DNA of 38,888 nt from Nemertoderma westbladi (GCA_032718475.1 JAUCBJ010003784.1:1-38888); one strand, 5' to 3'. Numbered from the stretch's first letter, positions 20,291-33,801 are shown. Numbers and translations are program-made. The notes: a model not told the origin generated them from the sequence alone.

Positions 20291-23200
20291 CTGAAAACAG
20301 AGAAACTCTTGGGGTAGAAAGTGAAGAAACAAAAGCGCAATTAACTATTAAAAAAAACGAGATCTTTTCATTGAAAGTTGAGCAAATAAATATATATTTT
20401 GGTTTTGTTTAAGTTGATATTTATGTTCAATACCAGTATAGAGCCGCATGAATGAATCTATTTCTATCAAAAAATGTTCACATTAATAACGATGGAGCCA
20501 TACAACAGTAGTTAGTTGTTCCTTCTTGGGTTTGTATCACCATTGACATATGTAATAAGATACCTATGATATGTGTTTATAGACACCGTATCTAACAACA
20601 AATTATATTTTCTTTGTTGAACTCCCTTCATAATTTGCAAAGGCACTACCGCTATACAGGTACAGTCATATCAAGAACTCCACATGTGGTAAATGTTACG
20701 TGAAACAACAATTAGGTTAAAATAGGCCTCGTAGCCTTTGGGGTTCCGAAATATTAGACTCAGCAGGTGGCATGCGCAATAAATCGTAGCCTACATCACC
20801 CCTTTGTAAGATATGTGAAGGTGCAAATATAACCACCTTGTTGTTGAAGAAGTAATGTTGCTTCATAAATAAGCATGCCGGTTTATTTGACAAGGCCGTG
20901 CTATTCTGTTACATTGTCAATGATCCTGATATCCCTCACAGCGAAATTTAATTATTCTTTATTCGCAACAATTCGAAAATAATTCACACCACTAATTTTA
21001 ACACAAGCAATAATACTAATACATATCACTCACTCACTATACTAGAGGAAAACTTAATTTTAATCTATAAAACACCAATTGGATTTATGCTGCATTAATT
21101 TAGACGAATGTTAGCTATTAACCTATAAACAAGCACCTGAAATCATAAATGAACGAACAAGCTTAAGCAAAAAGTCGAATTTTTGAAACATATCCTATCT
21201 GATGCAGAATTTCATGGTGAATCCAAATATGGAAACCGTTTTCCTATATCTTGCTTACTTTTCGAGATATCTGGGATAGAAGAGACTGGCTCCGATATAT
21301 CGCGATATCGGTAAGGCGATAAAGTTTGGGGTTTGCATTCAATTTCTGCAAATTTCTGTGCTCAGTGGTGCTAATTGGATGTCCCCACGAGAAAGAGAAC
21401 AAAATTTTAATTGAGAAGGTATTTTTTATGATTATTGGACCTGCTGATCAGTTTATAAGACAACTTCATGTCTACGTAATGAAGACGGGACTCGAATAAG
21501 CGACTCTGCGGTCTTTGCGGGATTACACGGAATAGACTTATCGGTCATCGGAGATCTTCAAAATGTATAATCTCCTGTTCTAGTGGTCGTACGGAGTTCG
21601 TTTTGGGCTCATTCGAAAGCTCTTTTCTCAGAGACCAAAGTTACCATTTGGTCGGTCCCTGCACCACTCTACACTAACCCCTTGCCACACATTCTCCTTA
21701 TACTGCAATTAACTCAGATGCCAATTATAATTTTTTTAACAACGCCCTTAAAGTAGAATATAACTGCCCCATGAACTAATATTACACTGTTAGAAACTGT
21801 ACAGCCGCTCCCGATGATTTTAACTGTATTTAAACACTGAATATCGCAAAATGAAAGTTATTGATGCCGTCCGTATTAGTGTTGGTACTGTCGGACACAA
21901 ATAAATCTCGAAGTGTGAACGTCTCCGCTCTTAAACATCATGCGCAGGACAGTATCCTTACAGTTTTTCTACATTTCACTGCATGACATTTTCGATGCGC
22001 CAGACTTACAATGTATGTTAGTCCTTATAGGTATCATCTCTCAGTGAAATCATCAGAGAAAAATGAAAAATATTATGAAATAAAAGGAAGAGGCGAGATA
22101 TTTAATTAATTAATTAATTGGTTTATTGGTCACACAATGACGAACTTCTTCATGATATCGAATGGTACCAAAATGTTTTTCTGCAATCCCGAATAACTTT
22201 GTGAGACCATACCGTTATTAGAAAGAAATTGGTTCTAATATCAATTGCTGTGAATTTTGAATGTAAAATCAATAAATTCTCGTAGGATTTCAAGTACTGT
22301 AGAATAACATTTTTAAATATTTTAAACTCACTTTTCCTCATAAATCGTTCACACCTCTAGGATGCAACCATTAATTCAACTGGTACTCATTTTATCGACC
22401 CCAGTGGATGAAAGGATGAGGGGTCCCAGGTAGGTCTCGAACCTACAACCAATATATTGTAAGCCCCCAGTATTCAATCAATCTGGCTAGCCCCTCTTTT
22501 ATCAGGCGCACTGTATGCCTTATCGTGAGAACTAGTGTATTTTAGACGACGTTTCTTGAATGTCAATAACAAACACCAATGTTCCAGAACCAATGTTCCA
22601 AAACATCACCAGAAGGCTGACATAGAAGAAGACCAGGCTTAGGCTGTTCAGTTCTGCGTAAGAGGTGGCCAGCTAGACTAATGACGTCTGGCGTAGAATT
22701 CTGGTGTGGTACCATAAACGGATCTGGTATCTATCTACTGCAGTAAGACACCAGAGTTAGGGCCGCCATATAGCAGCTCTACTGCTGCTGGAAGAAATAT
22801 TACCTTCAGATAAGATTTGATTCCAGGTGATTTACATACCCTTATTGAGTTTATTTAAAGCTAACCATAACTTACACTTTCTTATTCGGAGGGCAGATCT
22901 CAGAATCCAATGTCCTCTCCGTACTTGTTGCAAGTAAGACACGTGTCAGTTCTATACCGGCAGTCTGAATATGGTTTACCACAAAAGTTAACCGCATCAA
23001 AAGTGGCATAACAAAATTAATAGCATGATGAAGAAAGATAACTGTGCCCCGAATAAAGAAGTTGCGTACGCTTCAGTGTATGCACCTCCTTACTCACAGT
23101 TTATGTAAAGCACTGATACATATATGCACTGCACATACAGTGCATATGTCTGTCTTTGCGTATTAGACGCCGCGCCGGTTGGAACGTTACACTACAGAAG

Positions 23201-24260
23201 CTTCAATCACTGACAACTGGAAAAGCACGAAGCAATAAAGGAATCATTCATTGTTCTGACGATATATTAGTCAATGCAAGGACTGGAGTCTTTCAAATAG
23301 AATGACTCATCAAGGAACATTAGGAAACGGACTTAATTAGAGTAGATCTGACCTGATAATACATACAGTATACAATAGCCTTACAGACACTGGACTATGC
23401 TATTGATTATAGATTATAGGCTGAAAACCTTTATCCAAAAAGAAAATAAAAATTCCCTTCAGAGGGATAATTACTGCAAGATAGTGGATGTGTAAAGAAG
23501 GTTAGAAGTTTAGTACCACGTACTAAACTGCATTGTGTTGAACTCACATAATTCGATGCACGTCCAACAGCGAAATCGAAATGGATTAGGTAAGAATTTA
23601 AGCCTTTCTGTTACACCAGACTACGACAAACAATGTCGCGTTTTAACGTTCCCCTGGCACACTATGACAGACATATTAAATGTTACTTAATGCGTACGAT
23701 ATATCACGATGTTAAGATAATTAATTTCTGGATTCCACCAGGATTTCCTTTGATTCACGCGGTTATGGTAGGGGATTATTGTGAGCCTTGGCAGGCAGCA
23801 TCCGGAATGATAGCGGTGCGAGAACGGATGAGTAGCACAATATAATCATATTAATGGCATCCGTTGGGGAAGGAAATTAAATCATATAAGAGGAAGCGCG
23901 CAGTGTGACTGCATGAGAGACCGTGACGGTGTGACTATGCCTTTTTCTATATTAATAAGGAAATATATTAAAATAAATTAATAAGGCAACAACTTCAGAG
24001 GACAAAACTGTCCTTACAATAAAAACTAAATGACTGAAGGTCATGAAGGTTCACCCCGATTTATGTGGGCTGATTTATGTATTAGTAATAGGCCTACCAG
24101 TATCATAGGTTTCCTGTAATGCGATTCACACAAAAACAAATAGCTTGGTAAAAACCTTAGTGCTGACTATCCTGGAGCTTCTAAAATAACATCAAACTAC
24201 TTTCATATTCATTAATTACACTACCATCCCCCACACGCAACGCAACAAATAATAACTAAC
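20291..24260 (-). other. Large intron of the CFAP97-like gene, no other gene seen
   Basis: The 3970-bp AT-rich intron contains a tRNA-derived SINE at 22103-22496 and a small perfect hairpin at 23122-23147 (ATATGCACTG / CAGTGCATAT). Nothing else is recognised. The open frame at 23633-23845 on the plus strand has no supporting motif. Confidence 0.65.
22103..22496 (-). mobile_element. tRNA-derived SINE, apparently full length
   Basis: Read on the minus strand, the head (22496 to 22420) begins GAGGGGCTAGCCAGATTG, an A-box-like start. It contains GTAGGTTCGAGACCTAC, a B box with a perfect 5-bp T-arm stem, and ends in CCCCTC, which pairs with the opening GAGGGG. An unrelated body with GGGGTCGATAAAATGAGTAC follows, and the copy ends in an (ATTA)n tail at about 22103-22122. 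The anticodon arm is degenerate, so this is a SINE head and not a working tRNA gene. It lies in an intron, in the same orientation as the host gene. No clear target duplication was found. Confidence 0.75.
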
Positions 24261-24405
24261 AGCCATTCGCTTCGCGTTCACTGGTGGTGGAAACCCTTCT
24301 GGTGTTTTATTCTCAATATTGGATTTTATTTGTCTCAACTTCTCGCGATGTTTCATGTAACTCTGTTTATCCCATCGCTCCCGAAGATTCACCCTCAAAC
24401 CGGAT
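24261..24405 (-). CDS. CFAP97/hemingway-like protein, first exon found
   Basis: The 145-bp exon has acceptor TTTGTTTTCCAG before 24405 and donor GCT|GTTAGT at its end. It enters with one base of a split codon and leaves in phase 0, matching the exon at 20290. The peptide shows RERWDKQSYMKHREKLRQIK, then PEGFPPPVNAKRM, the W...Y..H...L...K...P.P lead-in of the CFAP97/KIAA1430 domain. At least one further 5' exon is expected at higher coordinates and was not identified. The only Met in this exon before the core is internal to the motif. Confidence 0.7.
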
Positions 24406-26270
24406 CTGGAAAACAAATATGACCATCTCAAGTTGCATAAAAAAGATGATTATTTAAACTTACATTTAAAAAATATTCATATCAAATTAAGAATCTAATG
24501 CATATATTATTAGATATACACACAGCCCTTTCTTTTTATAGGCCTATTAGTCCGGCAGATATTACATTATACCGTATGGAAGTATGTTTTAACTGCATAA
24601 CTGCAAGTTTTAACTGATTTGGGTAGGTAATATTGTCGTCAATAACCCGACTGATTACCATCTGACATCATTAAGGATTTTCCTGTTGTGACCAAATTCT
24701 GCACCGGATATGACTTTATTCGCAAAGGCAATATGATTGATTTCGTTCCCCTAAGGGTACGCAGCAAACTTCGCCAGCGAGAAAGCTTCGCCCGCGTCCA
24801 ATCTTCGCCCTCAAAATGAGCAACTTTCGCCCGACGGAGACCTTCGCCAGTAGGCAATCTTCGCCTGCGAGCAACCTTCGCCCAATAAACTAATAAACAA
24901 TTATTGTTTTGGTTACAAAAAGCTGTCTCTGTAACCTGCTCCTTTCCCTCAATTAGTAACACCATCGTTTATTGTTTTGGTTAAAAAGCCGTCTCTGTAA
25001 CCTGCTCTTTTCCCTCAATTAGTAACACCATCGTTTATTGTTTTGGTTAGAAAAAGCCGTCTCGTACGCGGACGCGGGCGAATGTTGTACGCGGGCAAAG
25101 ATTGCGCCCAACCTCCCCTAGGGGTGTGTTCCAGAACGTTTTTACTCATTATTATTCCAATGGGAGCAACTCCAGTTTCCAATTTACTGTGCGCTGTATT
25201 GTAACCATAGAGAGGTTCTGTACAGTTAAATTACTTTTAAAATTATTCAATAACATAACATTGCATCAACTTCAATTTCAAATGCCTGGTCGTATCTTAA
25301 TAAAATATTTAAAAAACTATTCCAAGATGGCAGTAGATGCATATATTAATTTTAAACTTCCAACCAAATACATTAAAAAACTATATTTATATAATCGTCT
25401 CCAACAAAAATATGGGATGGAAGACTGAAATGAAAATTCTCATAAAAGTGTGCCATAAGATAGGGATTCAGGTGATGTAAGTTTAATTGTAATGTAAACA
25501 ATGCAGGTCGGTTCTGTCGCGTTTCGGCAACTGTCACGTTTAGCGACAACACCTGGAGGGAGGCCTACCATTTGTTCATTTTAACAGTAAATTTATAACT
25601 AAACTATAAGGAACCGATTGGACTAATCGTCTTAATTAACTGTTCCTGGGCACAGCTTTTAAATTACAAATTACACAAAATCCACAATGATGCAAGCTGT
25701 ACATCAGTCGATTGATCGAAATAAAATTTCCTACCAAGATCACCAAAAACATTTACTATAGGTACACCCATGCAAAGTTCAGTGAAAAAACGCAAAATCT
25801 GCCGGACTATATATATATTTATTGTTTGAAAATAATTATTATAAAATCGTCTGAAACTTCTAATTTTAAAAGTTCAAAAGATCAGAGCTGGTTTGTTTTT
25901 AAGGACCTTTGTTGGCCGCAGGCGCTGTATCATGTGTTTCTTCCATGCCTCAATTATCCACCACCTCCCGCCCCGTATCTGGAAAAATGATTTAATTTTT
26001 CGTATTTTTATGTAAGCGCTGACTGTAAGCGCAGTGATTTCGCACTACAGTTGTGTCATTATGGAAGACAGTATAGTCGTTGGTGATTTCCAAAGCCAGC
26101 TATATAATGGGAGCCTGGCTTCTGGTTATGTGCTTTGGCTCGCCGTACCACACGAATTGAAAAGTTGAATTTACAGTTGAGGGGGGCATGGTTGTGAGTC
26201 AATTAAAATCGATGTAGTGACGTAATGAGTTCGCGGCACCGAGTTATTAAAACGTATAACGAAGTGCAGC
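24406..26270. other. No gene identified; holds a repeat-rich insertion
   Basis: Apart from the repeat block at 24748-25124, no coding sequence is supported. The open frames at 25102-25428 and 25712-25990 on the plus strand have no recognisable domain and ordinary non-coding composition. Confidence 0.45.
24748..25124. repeat. Repeat block: CTTCGCC subrepeats and 66-bp tandem copies
   Basis: The block is bounded by CCCCTAAGGG (24748) and CCCCTAGGGG (25115-25124). The left part repeats TCTTCGCC with GCGAG/GCGAC every 15-20 bp (24770-24890). The right part has two and a half copies of a 66-bp unit (from about 24899, 24968 and 25034 to 25063), beginning TTTATTGTTTTGGTTA and containing TAACCTGCTC. 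The right edge again has GCGGGC/GCGCCC words. It may be a non-autonomous DNA element with subterminal repeats. No transposase is present. Confidence 0.6.
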
Positions 26271-27113
26271 CACATTGTCGCACTCACCTGTAATAGACCA
26301 CTTTGTCGCACTCACCTGTAATAGACCACATTGTCGCACTCACCTGTAATAGACCACATTGTCGCACTCAACTGTAATAGACCACATTGTCGCACTCACC
26401 TGTAATGGACCACATTGTCGCACTCACCTGTAATAGACCACATTGTCGCACTCAACTGTAATAGACCACATTGTCGCACTCACCTGTAATGGACCACATT
26501 GTCGCACTCACCTGTAATAGACCACATTGTCGCACTCACCTGTAATAGAACACATTGTCGCACTCACATGTAATAGACCACATTGTCGCACACACATGTA
26601 ATAGACCACATTGTCGCACTCACCTGTAATAGACCACATTGTCGCACTCACCTGTAATAGAACACATTGTCGCACTCACCTGTAATAGACCACATTGTCG
26701 CACTCACCTGTAATAGAACACATTGTCGCACTCACCTGTAATAGACCACATTGTCGCACTCACCTGTAATAGAACACATGGCCTCACTCACCTGTATTAG
26801 AACACATGGCCTCACTCACCTGTAATAGAACACATGGCCTCACTCACCTGTAATAGTCTACATTGTCGCACTCACCTGTAATAGACCACATGGCCGCACT
26901 CACCTGTATTAGACCACATGGCCTCACTCACCTGTAATAGACCACATTGTCGCACTCAACTGTAATAGACCACATTGTCTCACTCACCTGTAATAGACCA
27001 CATTGTCGCACTCACCTGTAATAGAACACATTGTCGCACTCACCTGTAATAGACCACATTGTCGCACTCACCTGCAATAGACCACATGGCCTCACTCACC
27101 TGTAATAGTCTAC
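26271..27113. repeat. 28-bp minisatellite with an E-box in each unit
   Basis: About 30 copies of a 28-bp unit contain CATTGTCGCACTCACCTGTA and end in ATAGACCA. A subtype (ACACATGGCCTCACTCACC) is clustered at 26760-26940 and recurs at the end. Most units keep CACCTG, an E-box of the type bound by Snail/ZEB factors. Whether anything binds is unknown. There are no unique spacers between units. Confidence 0.95.
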
Positions 27114-27420
27114 AGAATTGGAACTGGAGGTAGAAGATTCCAGGGCATTTCCTTGGTGTTGTAATTCCATGAACATTCCAAGAGTCAATCTTCAAACGCC
27201 ATCAAATCAACTACATCAGTGCTATCTGATTAAATCACTTAATATTTATTAAGTTAAAAGTCCTTTGAAATTCAAAAGAAAGATAAATAAAAAATAAACA
27301 TATCATTAATAATATTGTAAGAATATTTTAACTGCCAATAATGTAGCTCCTAAATTATATACATTATAGGATAAATGTGCTAAAACGTTCAGTTAAAAAA
27401 GTTATCAGGGTGGCATTCAA

Positions 27421-30400
27421 TGTTACAAATAATCCTTTATTCGCCAAATTGATCTGTATGATATCAATGTTACAAATAATCCTTTATTCGCCCAATTTAT
27501 CTGTATGATATCAATGTTACAAATAATCCTTGTTCGCCCAATTTATCTGTATGATATCAATGTTACAAATAATCCTTTATTCGCCCAATTTATCTGTATG
27601 TTACAAATAATCCTTTATTCGCCAAATTGATCTGTATGATATCAATGTTACAAATAATCCTTGTTCGCCCAATTTATCTGTATGATATCAATGTTACAAA
27701 TAATCCTTTATTCGCCCAATTTATCTGTATGATATCAATGTTACAAATAATCCTTTGTTCGCCCAATTTATCTGTATGTTACAAATAATCCTTTATTCGC
27801 CAAATTGATCTGTATGATATCAATGTTACAAATAATCCTTGTTCGCCCAATTTATCTGTATGTTACAAATAATCCTTGTTCGCCCAATTTATCTGTATGT
27901 TACAAATAATCCTTTATTCGCCCAATTTATCTGTATGATATCAATGTTACAAATAATCCTTGTTCGCCCAATTTATCTGTATGATATCAATGTTACAAAT
28001 AATCCTTTGTTCGCCCAATTTATCTGTATGTTACAAATAATCCTTGTTCGCCCAATTTATCTGTATGTTACAAATAATCCTTTATTCGCCCAATTTATCT
28101 GTATGATATCAATGTTACAAATAATCCTTGTTCGCCCAATTTATCTGTATGATATCAATGTTACAAATAATCCTTTATTCGCCCAATTTATCTGTATGAT
28201 ATCAATGTTACAAATAATCCTTTGTTCGCCCAATTTATCTGTATGTTACAAATAATCCTTTATTCGCCAAATTGATCTGTATGATATCAATGTTACAAAT
28301 AATCCTTTGTTCGCCCAATTTATCTGTATGTTACAAATAATCCTTTATTCGCCAAATTGATCTGTATGATATCAATGTTACAAATAATCCTTGTTCGCCC
28401 AATTTATCTGTATGTTACAAATAATCCTTGTTCGCCCAATTTATCTGTATGTTACAAATAATCCTTTATTCGCCCAATTTATCTGTATGATATCAATGTT
28501 ACAAATAATCCTTTGTTCGCCCAATTTATCTGTATGTTACAAATAATCCTTGTTCGCCCAATTTATCTGTATGTTACAAATAATCCTTTATTCGCCCAAT
28601 TTATCTGTATGATATCAATGTTACAAATAATCCTTGTTCGCCCAATTTATCTGTATGATATCAATGTTACAAATAATCCTTTATTCGCCCAATTTATCTG
28701 TATGATATCAATGTTACAAATAATCCTTTGTTCGCCCAATTTATCTGTATGTTACAAATAATCCTTTATTCGCCAAATTGATCTGTATGATATCAATGTT
28801 ACAAATAATCCTTGTTCGCCCAATTTATCTGTATGATATCAATGTTACAAATAATCCTTGTTCGCCCAATTTATCTGTATGATATCAATGTTACAAATAA
28901 TCCTTTGTTCGCCCAATTTATCTGTATGTTACAAATAATCCTTTATTCGCCAAATTGATCTGTATGATATCAATGTTACAAATAATCCTTTATTCGCCCA
29001 ATTTATCTGTATGATATCAATGTTACAAATAATCCTTTATTCGCCCAATTTATCTGTATGATATCAATGTTACAAATAATCCTTTGTTCGCCCAATTTAT
29101 CTGTATGTTACAAATAATCCTTTATTCGCCAAATTGATCTGTATGATATCAATGTTACAAATAATCCTTGTTCGCCCAATTTATCTGTATGATATCAATG
29201 TTACAAATAATCCTTTGTTCGCCCAATTTATCTGTATGTTACAAATAATCCTTGTTCGCCCAATTTATCTGTATGTTACAAATAATCCTTTATTCGCCCA
29301 ATTTATCTGTATGATATCAATGTTACAAATAATCCTTTATTCGCCCAATTTATCTGTATGATATCAATGTTACAAATAATCCTTTGTTCGCCCAATTTAT
29401 CTGTATGTTACAAATAATCCTTTATTCGCCAAATTGATCTGTATGATATCAATGTTACAAATAATCCTTGTTCGCCCAATTTATCTGTATGATATCAATG
29501 TTACAAATAATCCTTTGTTCGCCCAATTTATCTGTATGTTACAAATAATCCTTGTTCGCCCAATTTATCTGTATGTTACAAATAATCCTTTATTCGCCCA
29601 ATTTATCTGTATGATATCAATGTTACAAATAATCCTTTATTCGCCCAATTTATCTGTATGATATCAATGTTACAAATAATCCTTTGTTCGCCCAATTTAT
29701 CTGTATGTTACAAATAATCCTTTATTCGCCAAATTGATCTGTATGATATCAATGTTACAAATAATCCTTGTTCGCCCAATTTATCTGTATGATATCAATG
29801 TTACAAATAATCCTTTGTTCGCCCAATTTATCTGTATGTTACAAATAATCCTTGTTCGCCCAATTTATCTGTATGTTACAAATAATCCTTTATTCGCCCA
29901 ATTTATCTGTATGATATCAATGTTACAAATAATCCTTTATTCGCCCAATTTATCTGTATGATATCAATGTTACAAATAATCCTTTGTTCGCCCAATTTAT
30001 CTGTATGTTACAAATAATCCTTGTTCGCCCAATTTATCTGTATGTTACAAATAATCCTTTATTCGCCCAATTTATCTGTATGATATCAATGTTACAAATA
30101 ATCCTTTATTCGCCCAATTTATCTGTATGATATCAATGTTACAAATAATCCTTTGTTCGCCCAATTTATCTGTATGATATCAATGTTACAAATAATCCTT
30201 TATTCGCCCAATTTATCTGTATGATATCAATGTTACAAATAATCCTTTGTTCGCCCAATTTATCTGTATGTTACAAATAATCCTTGTTCGCCCAATTTAT
30301 CTGTATGTTACAAATAATCCTTTATTCGCCCAATTTATCTGTATGATATCAATGTTACAAATAATCCTTTATTCGCCCAATTTATCTGTATGATATCAAT

Positions 30401-33400
30401 GTTACAAATAATCCTTTGTTCGCCCAATTTATCTGTATGATATCAATGTTACAAATAATCCTTTATTCGCCCAATTTATCTGTATGATATCAATGTTACA
30501 AATAATCCTTTATTCGCCCAATTTATCTGTATGATATCAATGTTACAAATAATCCTTTGTTCGCCCAATTTATCTGTATGATATCAATGTTACAAATAAT
30601 CCTTTATTCGCCCAATTTATCTGTATGATATCAATGTTACAAATAATCCTTTGTTCGCCCAATTTATCTGTATGATATCAATGTTACAAATAATCCTTTA
30701 TTCGCCCAATTTATCTGTATGTTACAAATAATCCTTTATTCGCCCAATTTATCTGTATGATATCAATGTTACAAATAATCCTTTATTCGCCCAATTTATC
30801 TGTATGATATCAATGTTACAAATAATCCTTTATTCGCCCAATTTATCTGTATGATATCAATGTTACAAATAATCCTTTATTCGCCCAATTTATCTGTATG
30901 AAATCAATGTTACAAATAATCCTTTATTCGCCAAATTGATCTGTATGATATCAATGTTACAAATAATCCTTTATTCGCCCAATTTATCTGTATGATATCA
31001 ATGTTACAAATAATCCTTTATTCGCCCAATTTATCTGTATGATATCAATGTTACAAATAATCCTTTATTCGCCCAATTTATCTGTATGATATCAATGTTA
31101 CAAATAATCCTTTATTCGCCCAATTTATCTGTATGATATCAATGTTACAAATAATCCTTTATTCGCCCAATTTATCTGTATGATATTAATGTTACAAATA
31201 ATCGTTTATTCGCCCAATTTATCTGTATGATATCAATGTTACAAATAATCCTTTATTCGCCCAATTTATCTGTATGATATTAATGTTACAAATAATCGTT
31301 TATTCGCCCAATTTATCTGTATGATATCAATGTTACAAATAATCCTTTATTCGCCCAATTTATCTGTATGTTACAAATAATCCTTTATTCGCCCAATTTA
31401 TCTGTATGATATCAATGTTACAAATAATCCTTTATTCGCCCAATTTATCTGTATGATATCAATGTTACAAATAATCCTTTATTCGCCCAATTTATCTGTA
31501 TGATATCAATGTTACAAATAATCCTTTATTCGCCCAATTTATCTGTATTATATCAATGTTACAAATAATCCTTTATTCGCCCAATTTATCTGTATGATAT
31601 CAATGTTACAAATAATCCTTTATTCGCCCAATTTATCTGTATGATATCAATGTTACAAATAATCCTTTATTCGCCCAATTTATCTGTATGATATCAATGT
31701 TACAAATAATCCTTTATTCGCCCAATTTATCTGTATGATATCAATGTTACAAATAATCCTTTATTTGCCCAATTTATCTGTATTATATCAATGTTACAAA
31801 TAATCCTTTATTCGCCCAATTTATCTGTATGATATCAATGTTACAAATAATCCTTTATTCGCCCAATTTATCTGTATGATATCAATGTTACAAATAATCC
31901 TTTATTCGCCCAATTTATCTGTATGATATCAATGTTACAAATAATCCTTTATTCGCCCAATTTATCTGTATGATATCAATGTTACAAATAATCCTTTATT
32001 CGCCCAATTTATCTGTATTATATCAATGTTACAAATAATCCTTTATTCGCCCAATTTATCTGTATGATATCAATGTTACAAATAATCCTTTATTCGCCCA
32101 ATTTATCTGTATGATATCAATGTTACAAATAATCCTTTATTCGCCCAATTTATCTGTATGATATCAATGTTACAAATAATCCTTTATTCGCCCAATTTAT
32201 CTGTATGATATCAATGTTACAAATAATCCTTTATTCGCCCAATTTATCTGTATGATATCAATGTTACAAATAATCCTTTATTCGCCCAATTTATCTGTAT
32301 GATATCAATGTTACAAATAATCCTTTATTCGCCCAATTTATCTGTATGATATCAATGTTACAAATAATCCTTTATTCGCCCAATTTATCTGTATGATATC
32401 AATGTTACAAATAATCCTTTATTCGCCCAATTTATCTGTATGATATCAATGTTACAAATAATCCTTTATTCGCCCAATTTATCTGTATGATATCAATGTT
32501 ACAAATAATCCTTTATTCGCCCAATTTATCTGTATGATATCAATGTTACAAATAATCCTTTATTCGCCCAATTTATCTGTATGATATCAATGTTACAAAT
32601 AATCCTTTATTCGCCCAATTTATCTGTATGATATCAATGTTACAAATAATCCTTTATTCGCCCAATTTATCTGTATTATATCAATGTTACAAATAATCCT
32701 TTATTCGCCCAATTTATCTGTATTATATCAATGTTACAAATAATCCTTTATTCGCCCAATTTATCTGTATGATATCAATGTTACAAATAATCCTTTATTC
32801 GCCCAATTTATCTGTATGATATCAATGTTACAAATAATCCTTTATTCGCCCAATTTATCTGTATGATATCAATGTTACAAATAATCCTTTATTCGCCCAA
32901 TTTATCTGTATGATATCAATGTTACAAATAATCCTTTATTCGCCCAATTTATCTGTATGATATCAATGTTACAAATAATCCTTTATTCGCCCAATTTATC
33001 TGTATGATATCAATGTTACAAATAATCCTTTATTCGCCCAATTTATCTGTATGATATCAATGTTACAAATAATCCTTTATTCGCCCAATTTATCTGTATG
33101 ATATCAATGTTACAAATAATCCTTTATTCGCCCAATTTATCTGTATGATATCAATGTTACAAATAATCCTTTATTCGCCCAATTTATCTGTATGATATCA
33201 ATGTTACAAATAATCCTTTATTCGCCCAATTTATCTGTATGATATCAATGTTACAAATAATCCTTTATTCGCCCAATTTATCTGTATTATATCAATGTTA
33301 CAAATAATCCTTTATTCGCCCAATTTATCTGTATGATATCAATGTTACAAATAATCCTTTATTCGCCCAATTTATCTGTATGATATCAATGTTACAAATG

Positions 33401-33801
33401 ATCCTTTATTCGCCCAATTTATCTGTATGATATCAATGTTACAAATAATCCTTTATTCGCCCAATTTATCTGTATGATATCAATGTTACAAATAATCCTT
33501 TATTCGCCCAATTTATCTGTATGATATCAATGTTACAAATAATCCTTTATTCGCCCAATTTATCTGTATGATATCAATGTTACAAATGATCCTTTATTCG
33601 CCCAATTTATCTGTATGATATCAATGTTACAAATAATCCTTTATTCGCCCAATTTATCTGTATGATATCAATGTTACAAATAATCCTTTATTCGCCCAAT
33701 TTATCTGTATGATATCAATGTTACAAATAATCGTTTATTCGCCCAATTTATCTGTATGATATCAATGTTACAAATAATCCTTTATTCGCCCAATGTATCT
33801 G
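27421..33801. repeat. 47-bp satellite array with higher-order structure
   Basis: About 140 tandem units begin TGTTACAAATAATCC and contain TTCGCCCAATTTATCTGTATG. The full unit is 47 bp (ending GATATCAA). Short units of 38 or 37 bp lack TGATATCAA. Other variants are CCTTTATTCG, CCTTTGTTCG and CCTTGTTCG, and GCCAAATTGATC for GCCCAATTTATC. Short and long units are mixed in the left half (27421-30700). A seven-unit, 300-bp block (46+38+37+47+47+38+47) repeats perfectly from about 28975 to 30020. The right part (30700-33801) is almost all 47-bp units. Open frames on the plus strand inside the array are by-products of the repeat. Confidence 0.97.

Noticed and set aside
22420-22496. A tRNA gene on the minus strand.
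   Set aside because: The T arm and acceptor stem fit, but the anticodon arm is degenerate and the sequence continues into a SINE body with an ATTA tail.
23633-25428. Open frames at 23633-23845 and 25102-25428 on the plus strand.
   Set aside because: No family resemblance and no sign of splice signals. The second starts without an ATG and overlaps the edge of a repeat block.
27839-29961. Several plus-strand open frames of 75-138 codons.
   Set aside because: They fall wholly within the 47-bp satellite and repeat with its period.
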